A DNA stretch of 19,941 nucleotides, from the NCBI GenBank assembly GCA_910579305.1, contig CAJTTA010000040.1, positions 1 through 19,941 of the forward strand. The letters run 5' to 3'. This DNA comes from an uncultured Muribaculaceae bacterium. GTDB taxonomy: Bacteria > Bacteroidota > Bacteroidia > Bacteroidales > Muribaculaceae. The notes beneath the pieces were generated by a model. That model was not told the DNA's origin, did not search any database, and saw nothing but the letters and a program-made list of their open reading frames with translations. Every line of letters starts with the position of its first letter. The stretch's first letter is position 1. Positions 7,128 through 14,937 of the stretch are shown in pieces. Both the position numbers and the translations under genes were made by a program.

Positions 7128-8510
7128 TCACTTTCGGGCAAGAAGATAGAGAGGCCTGAATGTGAGTGAATATCGCCCACGCTCATTGCGAGGATACTCC
7201 TCCACAAAACGCCTCACACCTGCCGCTCCGGCCTGAGCTCCCGAACCGGTGACGCCCGTAAGACGCAGATGTCTTAATGCCTCAATCGGGGTGCCGAATT
7301 CCACTGTCACGCGTTCCTCTTTAACTTCTGCTTCTGAATAATTCAGGAGCCAGCTGCGCATATCATCTGCCTCCGGATAGTACATAGGATCGGCGCGTAA
7401 TCCATGCAATTCTTCAAGATTGCCGGGTGCGAACGTAGACATGGCCAATATTCCCCCATGCCTGAGGAGCCTATGGCAATTGGACAGGAAGCGTTGCGGA
7501 TTGGAAAACCATTGTATGGCGCTTGCCGAAACAATTGCATCTACAGAGTTTTCTTCTGCTTCAGCGAGTCGCTCTATCTCGCGCTCTGCGTCTGCCCGGG
7601 TGTAAATCTCATGGCTCGCCACTCCATATTCAGGCATATCACACAGATCCATGAAGTGCGCCTGATCCGCTTTCACCAATTCGCTCCAGGCTTTGGTAAA
7701 AAGACCTGTGCCGCTTCCTATCTCTATCAGGCTCCTCATAACTGCATCTTTACCGGTGAGAGATGCCATGAGTGACGCCAGGCGATCAGCTATGAGGCGC
7801 TGAGCGTGGGCATGCTGCGTATAGGTGGAAAGACTGCGTGTAAACCTCTCCCCCACGCGTGCCACATCAATCACCGTGTGGTGCACTATGCTTGCAAGAT
7901 CCACGTAATGCGGTCCCGGCAGGCTCCTCACTTCTGTCATGCCATGCCATGCCCTCTTCTGATTGTCAGGAGGGAAAATGCGGTCTTTCTCACTCACATA
8001 GGCCGCCCGCCAGGTCAATCTCCCTTGCACCGAGTCCCCACAGCCGGCTACGTCGAGCAGCTGCTTGGCCAAACGTGATACATCTCCTCCCGAAAGGCAA
8101 GGCTGCAACTCACAATAACGATCGGCTGAGCCACACATACGCATCCTGAATTTCTCAAGTGACCGGGATGTAAGGCCTTTGGCCGTGCCTAAAAAAATAT
8201 CGCGCGGTATGCCGAGCGTGTCGTGACAAGGACTCTGCGTGCCGTTAACGGCATAGCAGGCCACAGGTTTCATCCAATCGGGAAGCATGCGTATGGCAAA
8301 ATACACCCCCATCGACCAGGCGTAGAGATATACTGTGGAATATCCGCGCAAAACTTCAAAATCCGGCACCTCGCAGTCTTCTCCGCTCACTACAGCCACA
8401 TCCCAGCCCGGCATCTCCACATGCTCGTACAATGCAGGAGTGGTGCTCCAGCCGGCAAAAATCAATATCAGGCGCTCTTCCTGCCTGTGTTGTGTGAAAT
8501 CAATCTTCAT
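7128..8510 (-). CDS. bioGC: BioG-BioC fusion: pimeloyl-ACP methyl ester esterase and malonyl-ACP O-methyltransferase
   Basis: A two-domain enzyme for the front end of biotin synthesis. Residues 1 to about 215 match BioG (DUF452), an alpha/beta hydrolase that frees pimeloyl-ACP from its methyl ester: nucleophile S66 in AWSMG, with D176 (SEKDRIFPP) and H201 (PGPHYVDL) as likely remaining triad members. Residues from about 218 match BioC, the SAM-dependent methyltransferase that caps malonyl-ACP: the BioC-type start RFTRSLSTYTQHA, SAM motif LIEIGSGTGLF (261-271) and DAIVSASAIQWF (324-335). One protein therefore both adds the methyl cap and removes it. The start ATG overlaps the end of bioF by 11 bases, indicating translational coupling. 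It is last in the bioA-bioF-bioGC operon, and no terminator follows before the convergent gene. Confidence 0.92.
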   Translation of the reverse strand: MKIDFTQHRQEERLILIFAGWSTTPALYEHVEMPGWDVAVVSGEDCEVPDFEVLRGYSTVYLYAWSMGVYFAIRMLPDWMKPVACYAVNGTQSPCHDTLGIPRDIFLGTAKGLTSRSLEKFRMRMCGSADRYCELQPCLSGGDVSRLAKQLLDVAGCGDSVQGRLTWRAAYVSEKDRIFPPDNQKRAWHGMTEVRSLPGPHYVDLASIVHHTVIDVARVGERFTRSLSTYTQHAHAQRLIADRLASLMASLTGKDAVMRSLIEIGSGTGLFTKAWSELVKADQAHFMDLCDMPEYGVASHEIYTRADAEREIERLAEAEENSVDAIVSASAIQWFSNPQRFLSNCHRLLRHGGILAMSTFAPGNLEELHGLRADPMYYPEADDMRSWLLNYSEAEVKEERVTVEFGTPIEALRHLRLTGVTGSGAQAGAAGVRRFVEEYPRNERGRYSLTFRPLYLLARK

Positions 8511-9660
8511 TATTGTGGTGCTTCACTACTTCTCTCACCGCCGAGACGAGGCGGTCAATATCATCATTACCCATTGCCGCGCTAAGCGAGAAGCGAAGCC
8601 TCTCGGTGCCTTCCGCCACAGTAGGACGCCGTATGGGCATCACCATAAAGCCTCTCTCTCGCAATTGCGACGCATACTCCACCGCACGCCGGTTGCTCCC
8701 GGCCATGAGCGGGACAATATGAGAACATGACGGCCCTGTGTCAAGTCCCATCCCTCTCAGGGATTCCCTGAGCCTGACGGATATAGCAGCCAGATGCTCG
8801 CGCTCTCTTTTCATGCCCCGCATGCGGGAGAAGATGAAGGTACTGTAGGCTACATTGACAGGCGGAATCATTGTAGAGAATATAAAACTTCTGGCTGAGT
8901 TCAGCAGGAACTGACGCAATATGCCGTCGGCAGCGGCAAAAGCACCGCAGGAAGCAATAGCTTTGCCGCACGTGCCTATTATCAGATCCACTGCATTCAT
9001 GACATCCATTTCTTCACAGAGGCCCAATCCTGTAGGGCCATTCGCGCCCAATGCATGCGCCTCATCCACATATAGGCGCACACACGGGTATTCCTTTTTT
9101 ATCTCGACCAACTCGCGCAGAGGAGCTATGTCGCCGTCCATACTGTAGATACTTTCCACCACTACCCATATGCACTGATGATGCGGCGAACAGCGGTCAA
9201 GCAATCTACGCAGAGAAGTCATGTCATTATGTCGGAAGCGCTTGTATTCGGTTCCGCTGAGCCGAAGTCCGTCGATAATGCTGGCATGCACAAGCTTGTC
9301 ACACACCATAAGGGCCTCTCCCGATGCAAGGGCTGAAATACAGCCTACGTTGGCATGATAACCTGAATTGAACAGTAATGCCTCTCGCGAATAGGCCTCG
9401 CCTATCATCTCTTCAAGAGCCGCATATTCATCCTGGCGGCATGCAAGTAGGCGCGAGGCACTTGAGGTAAAACCCGGATGCATGCCTAACGATGATACAA
9501 ACTCTCGCTCAAGCTCGCCTGCGGCAGCTATGCCGAGATAATCGTTGGACGTAAAATCTGTCATGCCATGCGGCATTGAAGAGGGGATGGCGCGCAGACG
9601 CTCTTCCGAGCGCAGCGCCTCGATCACTGTGGCATATCTATCAGGCATATCCATCGGCAA
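8500..9660 (-). CDS. bioF: 8-amino-7-oxononanoate synthase
   Basis: BioF condenses pimeloyl-ACP with L-alanine to give 8-amino-7-oxononanoate, a PLP-dependent step of biotin synthesis. The 386-residue protein shows the fold-type I alpha-oxoamine synthase pattern: FTSNDYLGIA near 36-45, SGYHANVG (99-106) with H102, the cofactor aspartate D199 and H202 in YVDEAHALGANG, and the Schiff-base lysine K233 in GTCGKAIAS. Its start lies inside the end of bioA (20-base overlap) and its end overlaps bioGC by 11 bases. Three in-frame ATGs (codons 1, 3 and 5) make the exact start uncertain by a few residues. Other alpha-oxoamine synthases (Kbl, SPT) are less likely in this operon. Confidence 0.95.
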   Translation of the reverse strand: MPMDMPDRYATVIEALRSEERLRAIPSSMPHGMTDFTSNDYLGIAAAGELEREFVSSLGMHPGFTSSASRLLACRQDEYAALEEMIGEAYSREALLFNSGYHANVGCISALASGEALMVCDKLVHASIIDGLRLSGTEYKRFRHNDMTSLRRLLDRCSPHHQCIWVVVESIYSMDGDIAPLRELVEIKKEYPCVRLYVDEAHALGANGPTGLGLCEEMDVMNAVDLIIGTCGKAIASCGAFAAADGILRQFLLNSARSFIFSTMIPPVNVAYSTFIFSRMRGMKREREHLAAISVRLRESLRGMGLDTGPSCSHIVPLMAGSNRRAVEYASQLRERGFMVMPIRRPTVAEGTERLRFSLSAAMGNDDIDRLVSAVREVVKHHNNED

Positions 9661-10939
9661 TGAGTGATACGAGAGTCGATGAAAGCTTGTTCACCTGCTC
9701 ATCAGAGACTGCAAGGTATGGAGGCATTATATAGGCATTTCTTCCAAATGGACGTATCCACACCCCGCGATTCACACACTCCTTCTGGAATCGCGCGAGA
9801 TCCACATCATGATCAAGTTCCACTACTCCTATGCCTCCGAGCACTCTTACGTCCACTACACATGGAAGCTGACGCGCCGGGGCAAGGCCCTCCTGCAACA
9901 GCCCGGCCACATGATCTACCTTGCCTTGCCAGTCTTGCGCCAGAAGCATCCGCGTGCTCTTCAAGGCTACCGCACAGGCAAGGGGATTACCCATGAATGT
10001 AGGGCCGTGCATCATCACGCCGGCCGCTCCTTCGGAAATCATCGATGCCACACGGCTGCTGGCGGCCACGGCTGCAAAAGTCATGTAGCCACCGGTTATG
10101 CTCTTTCCTATGGTCATGATGTCGGGTTCGACACCTGCATGCTCCCATGCAAACAGGCGCCCCGTGCGTCCGAACCCTGTGGCTATCTCATCGAATATAA
10201 GCAGCACGCCATGCTCATCGCAGGCCTTGCGTAGCTCTCTGAGATACTGCGGATTATAGAAGCGCATTCCGCCGGCGCCTTGCACTATAGGCTCAAGGAT
10301 AACTCCGGCAAGCTCGCCGGCATGCTCCTTTATGAGCCTCCGCATAGGCTCGAAATCAGCATCATCCCACTCGCCTGCGAATGTAGATTCAGGAGCCGGT
10401 GCAAAATACCTCACCGGCAAAGCGCCACCGAAGACTCCATGCATACCCGTCACCGGGTCGCAGACACTCATGGCATTCCAAGTATCGCCATGATAGCCAC
10501 TGCGTATAGTGGCAAAATTAGTGCGACGGGGATCATTCTGAGCCTGCACGGCCATCTTCATCGCCACCTCCACTGCCACACTTCCGCTGTCGGCATAAAA
10601 TATGTGCTTCATGGAGGGGGGGAGTATCTGCAGCAACAGCTTGCCAAGTTCTATTGCAGGATCATGAGTGAGTCCGCCGAACATGACATGGCTCATATGG
10701 CCTATCTGCTCAACGGCAGCTGCATTCAGCTCAGGATGATTGTATCCGTGTATCACACACCACCAGGATGACATGCCGTCAATAAGCTCACGTCCGTCGG
10801 CAAGAGTGATGACACATCCACTCGCCCCGCTCACCTTATATGTAGGCAGCGGATTATGGGTGGAGGTATAAGGATGCCACAGGTGCTCACGATCAAACTC
10901 ATCATGCACACATGCAGAGGATTCACAGGTATCTTGCAT
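9641..10939 (-). CDS. bioA: Adenosylmethionine-8-amino-7-oxononanoate aminotransferase
   Basis: BioA transfers an amino group from S-adenosylmethionine to 8-amino-7-oxononanoate, making 7,8-diaminononanoate. The 432 residues match the family length. Signatures include LWHPYTS (20-26), the substrate-side DGMSSWW (54-60), YADSGS (115-120), GYHGDTWNAMS (148-158), the PLP-ring aspartate D250 in IFDEIATGFGRTG, and the Schiff-base lysine K279 in IGKSITGGYM. It heads the overlapping bioA-bioF-bioGC group. An exact -7 element (TAATTTTG) lies 27 bases before its ATG, and a promoter-terminator unit lies further upstream, suggesting regulated entry into the operon. Confidence 0.97.
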   Translation of the reverse strand: MQDTCESSACVHDEFDREHLWHPYTSTHNPLPTYKVSGASGCVITLADGRELIDGMSSWWCVIHGYNHPELNAAAVEQIGHMSHVMFGGLTHDPAIELGKLLLQILPPSMKHIFYADSGSVAVEVAMKMAVQAQNDPRRTNFATIRSGYHGDTWNAMSVCDPVTGMHGVFGGALPVRYFAPAPESTFAGEWDDADFEPMRRLIKEHAGELAGVILEPIVQGAGGMRFYNPQYLRELRKACDEHGVLLIFDEIATGFGRTGRLFAWEHAGVEPDIMTIGKSITGGYMTFAAVAASSRVASMISEGAAGVMMHGPTFMGNPLACAVALKSTRMLLAQDWQGKVDHVAGLLQEGLAPARQLPCVVDVRVLGGIGVVELDHDVDLARFQKECVNRGVWIRPFGRNAYIMPPYLAVSDEQVNKLSSTLVSLIADGYA

Positions 10940-10965
10940 TTCTTACATTCTTTTTTTAATTATTG

Positions 10966-10997
10966 CAAAATTACAAAAATCCCCCGAATAAGCCATA
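10966..10997 (-). promoter_or_regulatory. Probable proximal promoter of bioA
   Basis: On the minus strand TAATTTTG (10973-10966) is an exact -7 element; 20 bases upstream is TATG (10997-10994), a poor -33. Transcription would start near 10959, about 20 bases before the ATG. It lies immediately after the T-run of the upstream hairpin, so it would give transcription independent of that terminator. Confidence 0.5.
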
Positions 10998-11033
10998 AAA
11001 AAGAGGAGGATAACCTCTACGGTCGCCTCCTCT
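10996..11033 (-). terminator. Intrinsic terminator between bioD and bioA
   Basis: On the minus strand eight-base arms AGAGGAGG (11033-11026) and CCTCCTCT (11009-11002) enclose an inner ACC/GGT pairing and a GTAGA loop; a run of six T (11002-10997) follows at once. This is a textbook intrinsic terminator, placed before, not after, the bioA coding region. Confidence 0.82.
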
Positions 11034-11083
11034 CTATGAGTTCTACATGTATAGAAATCTTAAGGTAAAAAAGATTGTTTTAG
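10996..11083 (-). ncRNA. Candidate small RNA or attenuated leader upstream of bioA
   Basis: A consensus promoter (11121-11090) and an intrinsic terminator (ending near 10996) bracket about 88 bases with no usable reading frame. The predicted RNA has a short hairpin with arms TTCTA/TAGAA (11057-11042) and then the terminator stem. Inside the terminator loop a GAGG could pair with the first CCTC of the 3' arm, offering an alternative fold. Two readings are open: an independent small RNA, or a leader whose termination controls the biotin operon. I recognise no known RNA family or riboswitch. Confidence 0.5.
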
Positions 11084-11089
11084 GTTATG

Positions 11090-11121
11090 CAAAGTTACGC
11101 CTAATTTCCCGCACCTGCAAA
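11090..11121 (-). promoter_or_regulatory. Consensus promoter upstream of the bioA leader/small RNA
   Basis: On the minus strand TTTG (11121-11118), 20-base spacer, TAACTTTG (11097-11090): a perfect Bacteroidetes promoter. It sits in the 259-base gap between bioD and bioA and points toward bioA, with a terminator about 50 bases past the expected start. Confidence 0.8.
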
Positions 11122-11198
11122 TATTTTTCGCCTTAAAAGCCTATACATGTTATACAACATATGGCAGGGTCTTCAATGCCCGTCTCTTCACCCTCCCT

Positions 11199-11870
11199 TC
11201 AAAGATTCTCGGGCATCTCCAGCCATATGGCGCCGGGGTGGTGCCGGCTCAGATAGCGCCTCAGATAAGCACGTGTATCAGGACATATCACCTCATCGGT
11301 ATCGAAATGAGGATTATATATGACCAAAGCTACTTTCACACCCCGCGCCTCAAGCGCCTCAAGAGTAAGCAAGGTGTGATTTATGCTGCCGAGCATACCT
11401 CCTGTCACCACAGCCGCTGGCAAATCATGACGTGCTATCCAGTCGGCCGTGAGCAGTCGGTCATTGAGGGGCACCAGGGCTCCGCCGGCACCTTCTATCA
11501 GCACATGGTCATATTCACATGCAAGTTTCCTTGATGATGCGGCCGGCACCTCCCAGTCGATCTCTATGCCGTCGATGCGCGCCGCGAGGTGAGGACTTGC
11601 AGGATAAGACAGTATTATAGGGGCGGTCGTGCCGTCCAGATCGCGTGGCTGCAGAGGAATGCCCATTATGCTGCGGTGTACTTCTATATCCTCGCTGCGA
11701 CCGCAATTGCCTGTCTGAATAAACTTCTGCGTGATCACGTTGCTTCCGGCTCTTACCAGCTCACGCGCCAGCCAGCCAGTAGCCCAACTCTTGCCGACAT
11801 CTGTGCCGGTGCCTGTCACAAACAGCACGGGAGGAATAAGGTCGGGCTTTATGCTTGTGTTGGTGTCCAA
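11199..11870 (-). CDS. bioD: Dethiobiotin synthetase
   Basis: BioD closes the ureido ring of dethiobiotin from diaminononanoate, CO2 and ATP. The P-loop is TGTGTDVGKSW (19-29 from the TTG start), followed by the substrate-lysine region TQKFIQTG (47-54) and EGAGGALVPL (126-135), all diagnostic. No ATG precedes the P-loop in frame. The annotated start is TTG at 11870 (223 residues); a GTG at 11828, giving a protein beginning just before LFVTGTGTDVGK, is an alternative closer to the usual family N-terminus. It lies upstream of bioA in the same direction but is separated by 259 bases containing a separate promoter and terminator. No consensus promoter is seen before it. Confidence 0.93.
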   Translation of the reverse strand: MDTNTSIKPDLIPPVLFVTGTGTDVGKSWATGWLARELVRAGSNVITQKFIQTGNCGRSEDIEVHRSIMGIPLQPRDLDGTTAPIILSYPASPHLAARIDGIEIDWEVPAASSRKLACEYDHVLIEGAGGALVPLNDRLLTADWIARHDLPAAVVTGGMLGSINHTLLTLEALEARGVKVALVIYNPHFDTDEVICPDTRAYLRRYLSRHHPGAIWLEMPENL

Positions 11871-12026
11871 TTCCGTAATGTATATTTTGTGGATTATACT
11901 TTAAGAGAGTGTATGGATTTCAATGATTTTATCACTCCCAAAGTGCCGCCGGGATGAAATCAAGAATCCGCTCAAAGAGGCTGAATGCTTAATCCGGTTT
12001 CAATTCAAGCACTCTCCAAGATATGA

Positions 12027-12064
12027 ACATTAAAGACTCGCTCCGAAGAGCAAGTCTTTAATGT
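12027..12064 (-). terminator. Long hairpin terminator after glyA
   Basis: Twelve-base arms ACATTAAAGACT (12027-12038) and AGTCTTTAATGT (12053-12064) are extended by inner GCTC/GAGC around a CGAA tetraloop, 22 bases after the glyA stop. The flanking run is more T-rich in the plus direction (CATTTTATTATG), so it may act in either direction. Confidence 0.7.
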
Positions 12065-12085
12065 CATTTTATTATGAATATCGGC

Positions 12086-13366
12086 TTACCATGCAAACAT
12101 GGGATACTGATTCATCATCTCGTTAACCTCGGCACGCACCTTTGCTATCTCTTCCGGCTTGTCGGCATGAGTGAGCACATGGTCAATCATATCTACTATT
12201 TTCACCATGAGATCCTCCTTGGCGCCACGGGTTGTGATGGCGGCAGTGCCAAAACGCAGTCCTGAGGTGAGGAAAGGAGAACGGGTGTCGTAGGGCACCA
12301 TGTTCTTATTGGCTGTGATATCTGCCTCCACGAGTACGCGCTCCGCCATCTTTCCGCTCATTTCGGGGAACTTGGTGCGCAGATCCACCAGCATGCAGTG
12401 ATTGTCGGTACCATCGGAAATGATCTTATAGCCTTTTGCTATGAGAGCCGATGCCAAGGCGGCAGCGTTTTTCTTGATCTGCAGGCAATACTCGCGCCAC
12501 TCGGGCTGCAGACATTCGCCGAATGCCACGGCTTTCGCTGCAATCACATGCTCCAGGGGGCCTCCCTGCACGCCGGGGAATACAGCCGAGTCAAGCAACG
12601 CGCTCATTTTCTTGATCTCTCCCTTGGGTGTCTTCTTGCCCCAGGGGTTATCAAAGTCTTTGCCCATGAGAATCATGCCTCCGCGGGGGCCACGAAGAGT
12701 CTTGTGTGTTGTAGTGGTCACGATATGCGCATGCTTGACGGGATTCTCAAGCAGGCCGGCTGCAATGAGTCCTGCGGGATGAGCCATATCCACCATGAAG
12801 ATAGCTCCGACTTCATCGGCCACCTTGCGGATACGGGCATAATCCCATTCACGAGAATATGCGCTTGCTCCTGCAATGATGAGTTTGGGCTTATGTTCGC
12901 GCGCCTTGGCCTCCAGCTCTTCATAGTTCACGCGGCCTGTCTCGGCCTCCACTGTGTAGCTCACCGGATTGAACATAAGGCCGGAGAAATTCACCGGACT
13001 GCCGTGGCTCAAATGACCGCCATGACTCAGATCCATGCCCAGGAATGTGTCTCCCGGCTGCAGGCAAGCCATAAACACTGCCATATTGGCCTGCGCTCCG
13101 CTATGAGGCTGAACATTGGCCCACTCGGCACCAAACAGTGCCTTGGCGCGCTCGATTGCGAGGTTCTCCACCTCATCCACTACCTGACAACCGCCGTAGT
13201 AGCGCTTGGCGGGATAGCCTTCTGCATATTTATTTGTGAGGCAGGAACCCATGGCCCGCATTACCTCATCACTTACAAAATTTTCTGACGCGATAAGCTC
13301 GATGCCGCGGCGCTGACGAAGATGCTCGCGGTCAATCATGTCGAAGATTTGATTGTCTCTTTGCAT
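12086..13366 (-). CDS. glyA: Serine hydroxymethyltransferase
   Basis: GlyA interconverts serine and glycine while charging tetrahydrofolate with a one-carbon unit, feeding purine, thymidylate and methionine synthesis. From the ATG at 13366 it has 426 residues. The N-terminal MQRDNQIFDMIDREHLRQ and GIELIASENF, the YAEGYPAKRYYGGC block (47-60), VDMAHPAGL with D193 and H196, and the Schiff-base lysine K222 in TTTTHKTLRGPRGG are all family hallmarks. A TTG four codons earlier could also serve as a start but adds residues not usual in the family. It is PLP-dependent like BioA and BioF. A hairpin terminator follows it and a leader of about 150 bases may precede it. Confidence 0.97.
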   Translation of the reverse strand: MQRDNQIFDMIDREHLRQRRGIELIASENFVSDEVMRAMGSCLTNKYAEGYPAKRYYGGCQVVDEVENLAIERAKALFGAEWANVQPHSGAQANMAVFMACLQPGDTFLGMDLSHGGHLSHGSPVNFSGLMFNPVSYTVEAETGRVNYEELEAKAREHKPKLIIAGASAYSREWDYARIRKVADEVGAIFMVDMAHPAGLIAAGLLENPVKHAHIVTTTTHKTLRGPRGGMILMGKDFDNPWGKKTPKGEIKKMSALLDSAVFPGVQGGPLEHVIAAKAVAFGECLQPEWREYCLQIKKNAAALASALIAKGYKIISDGTDNHCMLVDLRTKFPEMSGKMAERVLVEADITANKNMVPYDTRSPFLTSGLRFGTAAITTRGAKEDLMVKIVDMIDHVLTHADKPEEIAKVRAEVNEMMNQYPMFAW

Positions 13367-13524
13367 TGTGTAATTCAAGGTTATATTGATATGATAGTTT
13401 CTCAGGAGGGTGTCATGACTCCGTCATACTGCTGTAACGCCTCTCTGACCGATGCCGGATAAGAACGGAGCTTTCACATGCAAGATGCAAAAGAACGGAT
13501 ACATTACTATCGGAGTTCACGCGG

Positions 13525-13556
13525 TAAAATTACTAAAAAAATCCCGCCCCACGAAA
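13525..13556 (-). promoter_or_regulatory. Possible glyA promoter
   Basis: On the minus strand TTTC (13556-13553), 20-base spacer, TAATTTTA (13532-13525): one mismatch in each consensus element. If used, the glyA leader is about 150 bases. The rest of the 341-base gap (13367-13707) holds that leader and the ompA-like terminator; no reading frame in it looks real. Confidence 0.4.
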
Positions 13557-13627
13557 TTTCCATTCATAAATTTAACAAACCTCGGAAAGCTTATGAAGTT
13601 TATGCCTTAAGAGCTGACATAATAAGA

Positions 13628-13661
13628 TACCGCCGCATAAGCTCCAAGCTATGCGGCGGTA
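13628..13661 (-). terminator. Hairpin terminator after the OmpA-like gene
   Basis: Twelve-base perfect arms TACCGCCGCATA (13628-13639) and TATGCGGCGGTA (13650-13661) plus an inner GCT/AGC pairing form a very stable hairpin 46 bases after the stop of the OmpA-like gene. The trailing minus-strand run TCTTATTATG is only partly T-rich. Confidence 0.7.
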
Positions 13662-13707
13662 TATGTTATAATCCTGTCTCTGCTTGAAAGCAGATGCAGC
13701 AAGGATT

Positions 13708-14937
13708 TTATTTAGCCTCTACGATGGTCACGGCACGGTCAAACTGAGCGCCCTTCAAGCCATAGTCAGTGAGGTTGTTGGCATCAATGCGGGTCTCGAT
13801 CTGGCTCTCGGGTACACCTGCACGTACGAGACAAGCCTTAACGCCGTCTACACGCTGATGACGAAGGCGAGTGTTGACTGCTTCGCTGCCGGTGTAATTG
13901 TCAGCCCAACCGGTGAGGATGTACTTCTTGTCGGGGTTGGCGATCATGGTCTTGGCCATTGACTGCACGAGAGTCACCTCACGCTTTGAGAGAGTCGATA
14001 CATTGATGGGATAGTAGATGGTAGCCAGTGCCTCGGAGCATTCGCAGTCCTTGTTGGGACGGTTCAGGCAATCATCAAGCTGACGCTGGAGATCTTCGAT
14101 CTTGCGGTTGGCATTGTCAAGGCGGGCTGTGAGCTCATCACCCTCAGCATCGGTGTACTTCCAGGTGGGGCACACGGCAGTCACCGGGCAGTTGAAGCTG
14201 GTGGGGCTGAAGTGATAAGTGATACCTACGTTGGCAGCCACAAGAGCGGTCATATCCTTGTTGTAAGCTTCTTCATCAAAACGGTCGTTGCTGGAATAGT
14301 CCATGACAGTTGCAGTCACGTCGATGAAGAGATCGATGTGGCGGTTGAGAGAGAAGTTGTTCTGAAGGCCTACGTTTGCAAAGAGAGTGCGGTTCTTGGC
14401 ATTGTGCCAGTCATGATCGCCGGCCTTGTGGCTGAATGTCCAGTAGCCGCCGCCACCTGCATGGAGCACTGCATTGTAGACACGGTTGGGGTTATAACCA
14501 CACCACCAGTTGGTGAGAGAGAGCATGAGGTCAATCTCCGGGCCGAGAGTCACGCCGCGCTCTCCATAGAGAGCCATATCGTGAGAACCCATACCTACGA
14601 TGCCGCTGTGGGGATCGCGGAAGGAGCCATATTCAGAGGTAGCGCCGCGCATGATGTTGGCGCTGGCACCGAAACGGAAGCCCCATACAGGAGTGAACCA
14701 CTTACCAGCAAAGATAGCTGCGTTAGCGCCGAAACGCTTTCTGAGAGTGATGTGACGGTCATGATTGGAGAAAAGCACATTGGTACCGCCCTGTGCTGTG
14801 ATGAACCAGTTAGAGCGAGCGGGGCCAATAAGATAGCCCTGGCTGCAGTCTTCTACGTAGCTGACCTCCTGCGCGCCGGCGTTCATACCGCCGAACATGG
14901 AAGCACATACTAAACCAAGTAAAGCTACTTTCTTCAT
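13708..14937 (-). CDS. OmpA-family outer-membrane protein
   Basis: A 409-residue outer-membrane protein. Residues 1-22 are a signal peptide (MKKVALLGLVCASMFGGMNAGA, predicted cleavage after AGA22). Residues about 40-245 are rich in alternating aromatic and polar strands (NWFITAQGG, WGFRFGASANIMRG, HIDLFIDVTATVMDY, ALVAANVGITYHFSP), consistent with a beta-barrel. A short coiled coil (262-292, ELTARLDNANRKIEDLQRQL) leads to a C-terminal OmpA-like peptidoglycan-binding domain: GWADNYTGS with D346 and NTRLRHQRVDGV with R362, the two residues that hold diaminopimelate in this fold. Cysteines cluster at 250, 256, 290, 298 and 300. Such proteins anchor the outer membrane to the wall. It has its own -7 element and terminator, so it is probably monocistronic. 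Confidence 0.9.
   Translation of the reverse strand: MKKVALLGLVCASMFGGMNAGAQEVSYVEDCSQGYLIGPARSNWFITAQGGTNVLFSNHDRHITLRKRFGANAAIFAGKWFTPVWGFRFGASANIMRGATSEYGSFRDPHSGIVGMGSHDMALYGERGVTLGPEIDLMLSLTNWWCGYNPNRVYNAVLHAGGGGYWTFSHKAGDHDWHNAKNRTLFANVGLQNNFSLNRHIDLFIDVTATVMDYSSNDRFDEEAYNKDMTALVAANVGITYHFSPTSFNCPVTAVCPTWKYTDAEGDELTARLDNANRKIEDLQRQLDDCLNRPNKDCECSEALATIYYPINVSTLSKREVTLVQSMAKTMIANPDKKYILTGWADNYTGSEAVNTRLRHQRVDGVKACLVRAGVPESQIETRIDANNLTDYGLKGAQFDRAVTIVEAK

Noticed and set aside
11078..11097. BirA-like biotin operator upstream of bioA
   Set aside because: TTGTTTTA and GGTTATGCAA only vaguely resemble half-sites and lack the inverted symmetry and spacing.
11893..11923. Sigma-70-like TTGAAA...TATAAT before bioD (minus strand)
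   Set aside because: The spacing is 19 bases and E. coli-type boxes are not the norm in this phylum; kept only as a weak possibility.
11913..12061. Three tiny plus-strand frames (14, 12 and 12 codons) in the bioD-glyA gap
   Set aside because: Too short, no promoter, and the last is just the terminator hairpin; not supportable as genes.
12398..13288. 296-residue open frame opposite glyA
   Set aside because: It is antisense to a fully conserved glyA gene, cysteine/histidine-rich with no family-like pattern, and is a by-product of codon bias.
13367..13516. Known riboswitch (THF, glycine, SAM) before glyA
   Set aside because: None of the conserved cores I know are present.
14212..14913. 233-residue open frame opposite the OmpA-like gene
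   Set aside because: Mirror image of the barrel-coding region; no recognisable domain.
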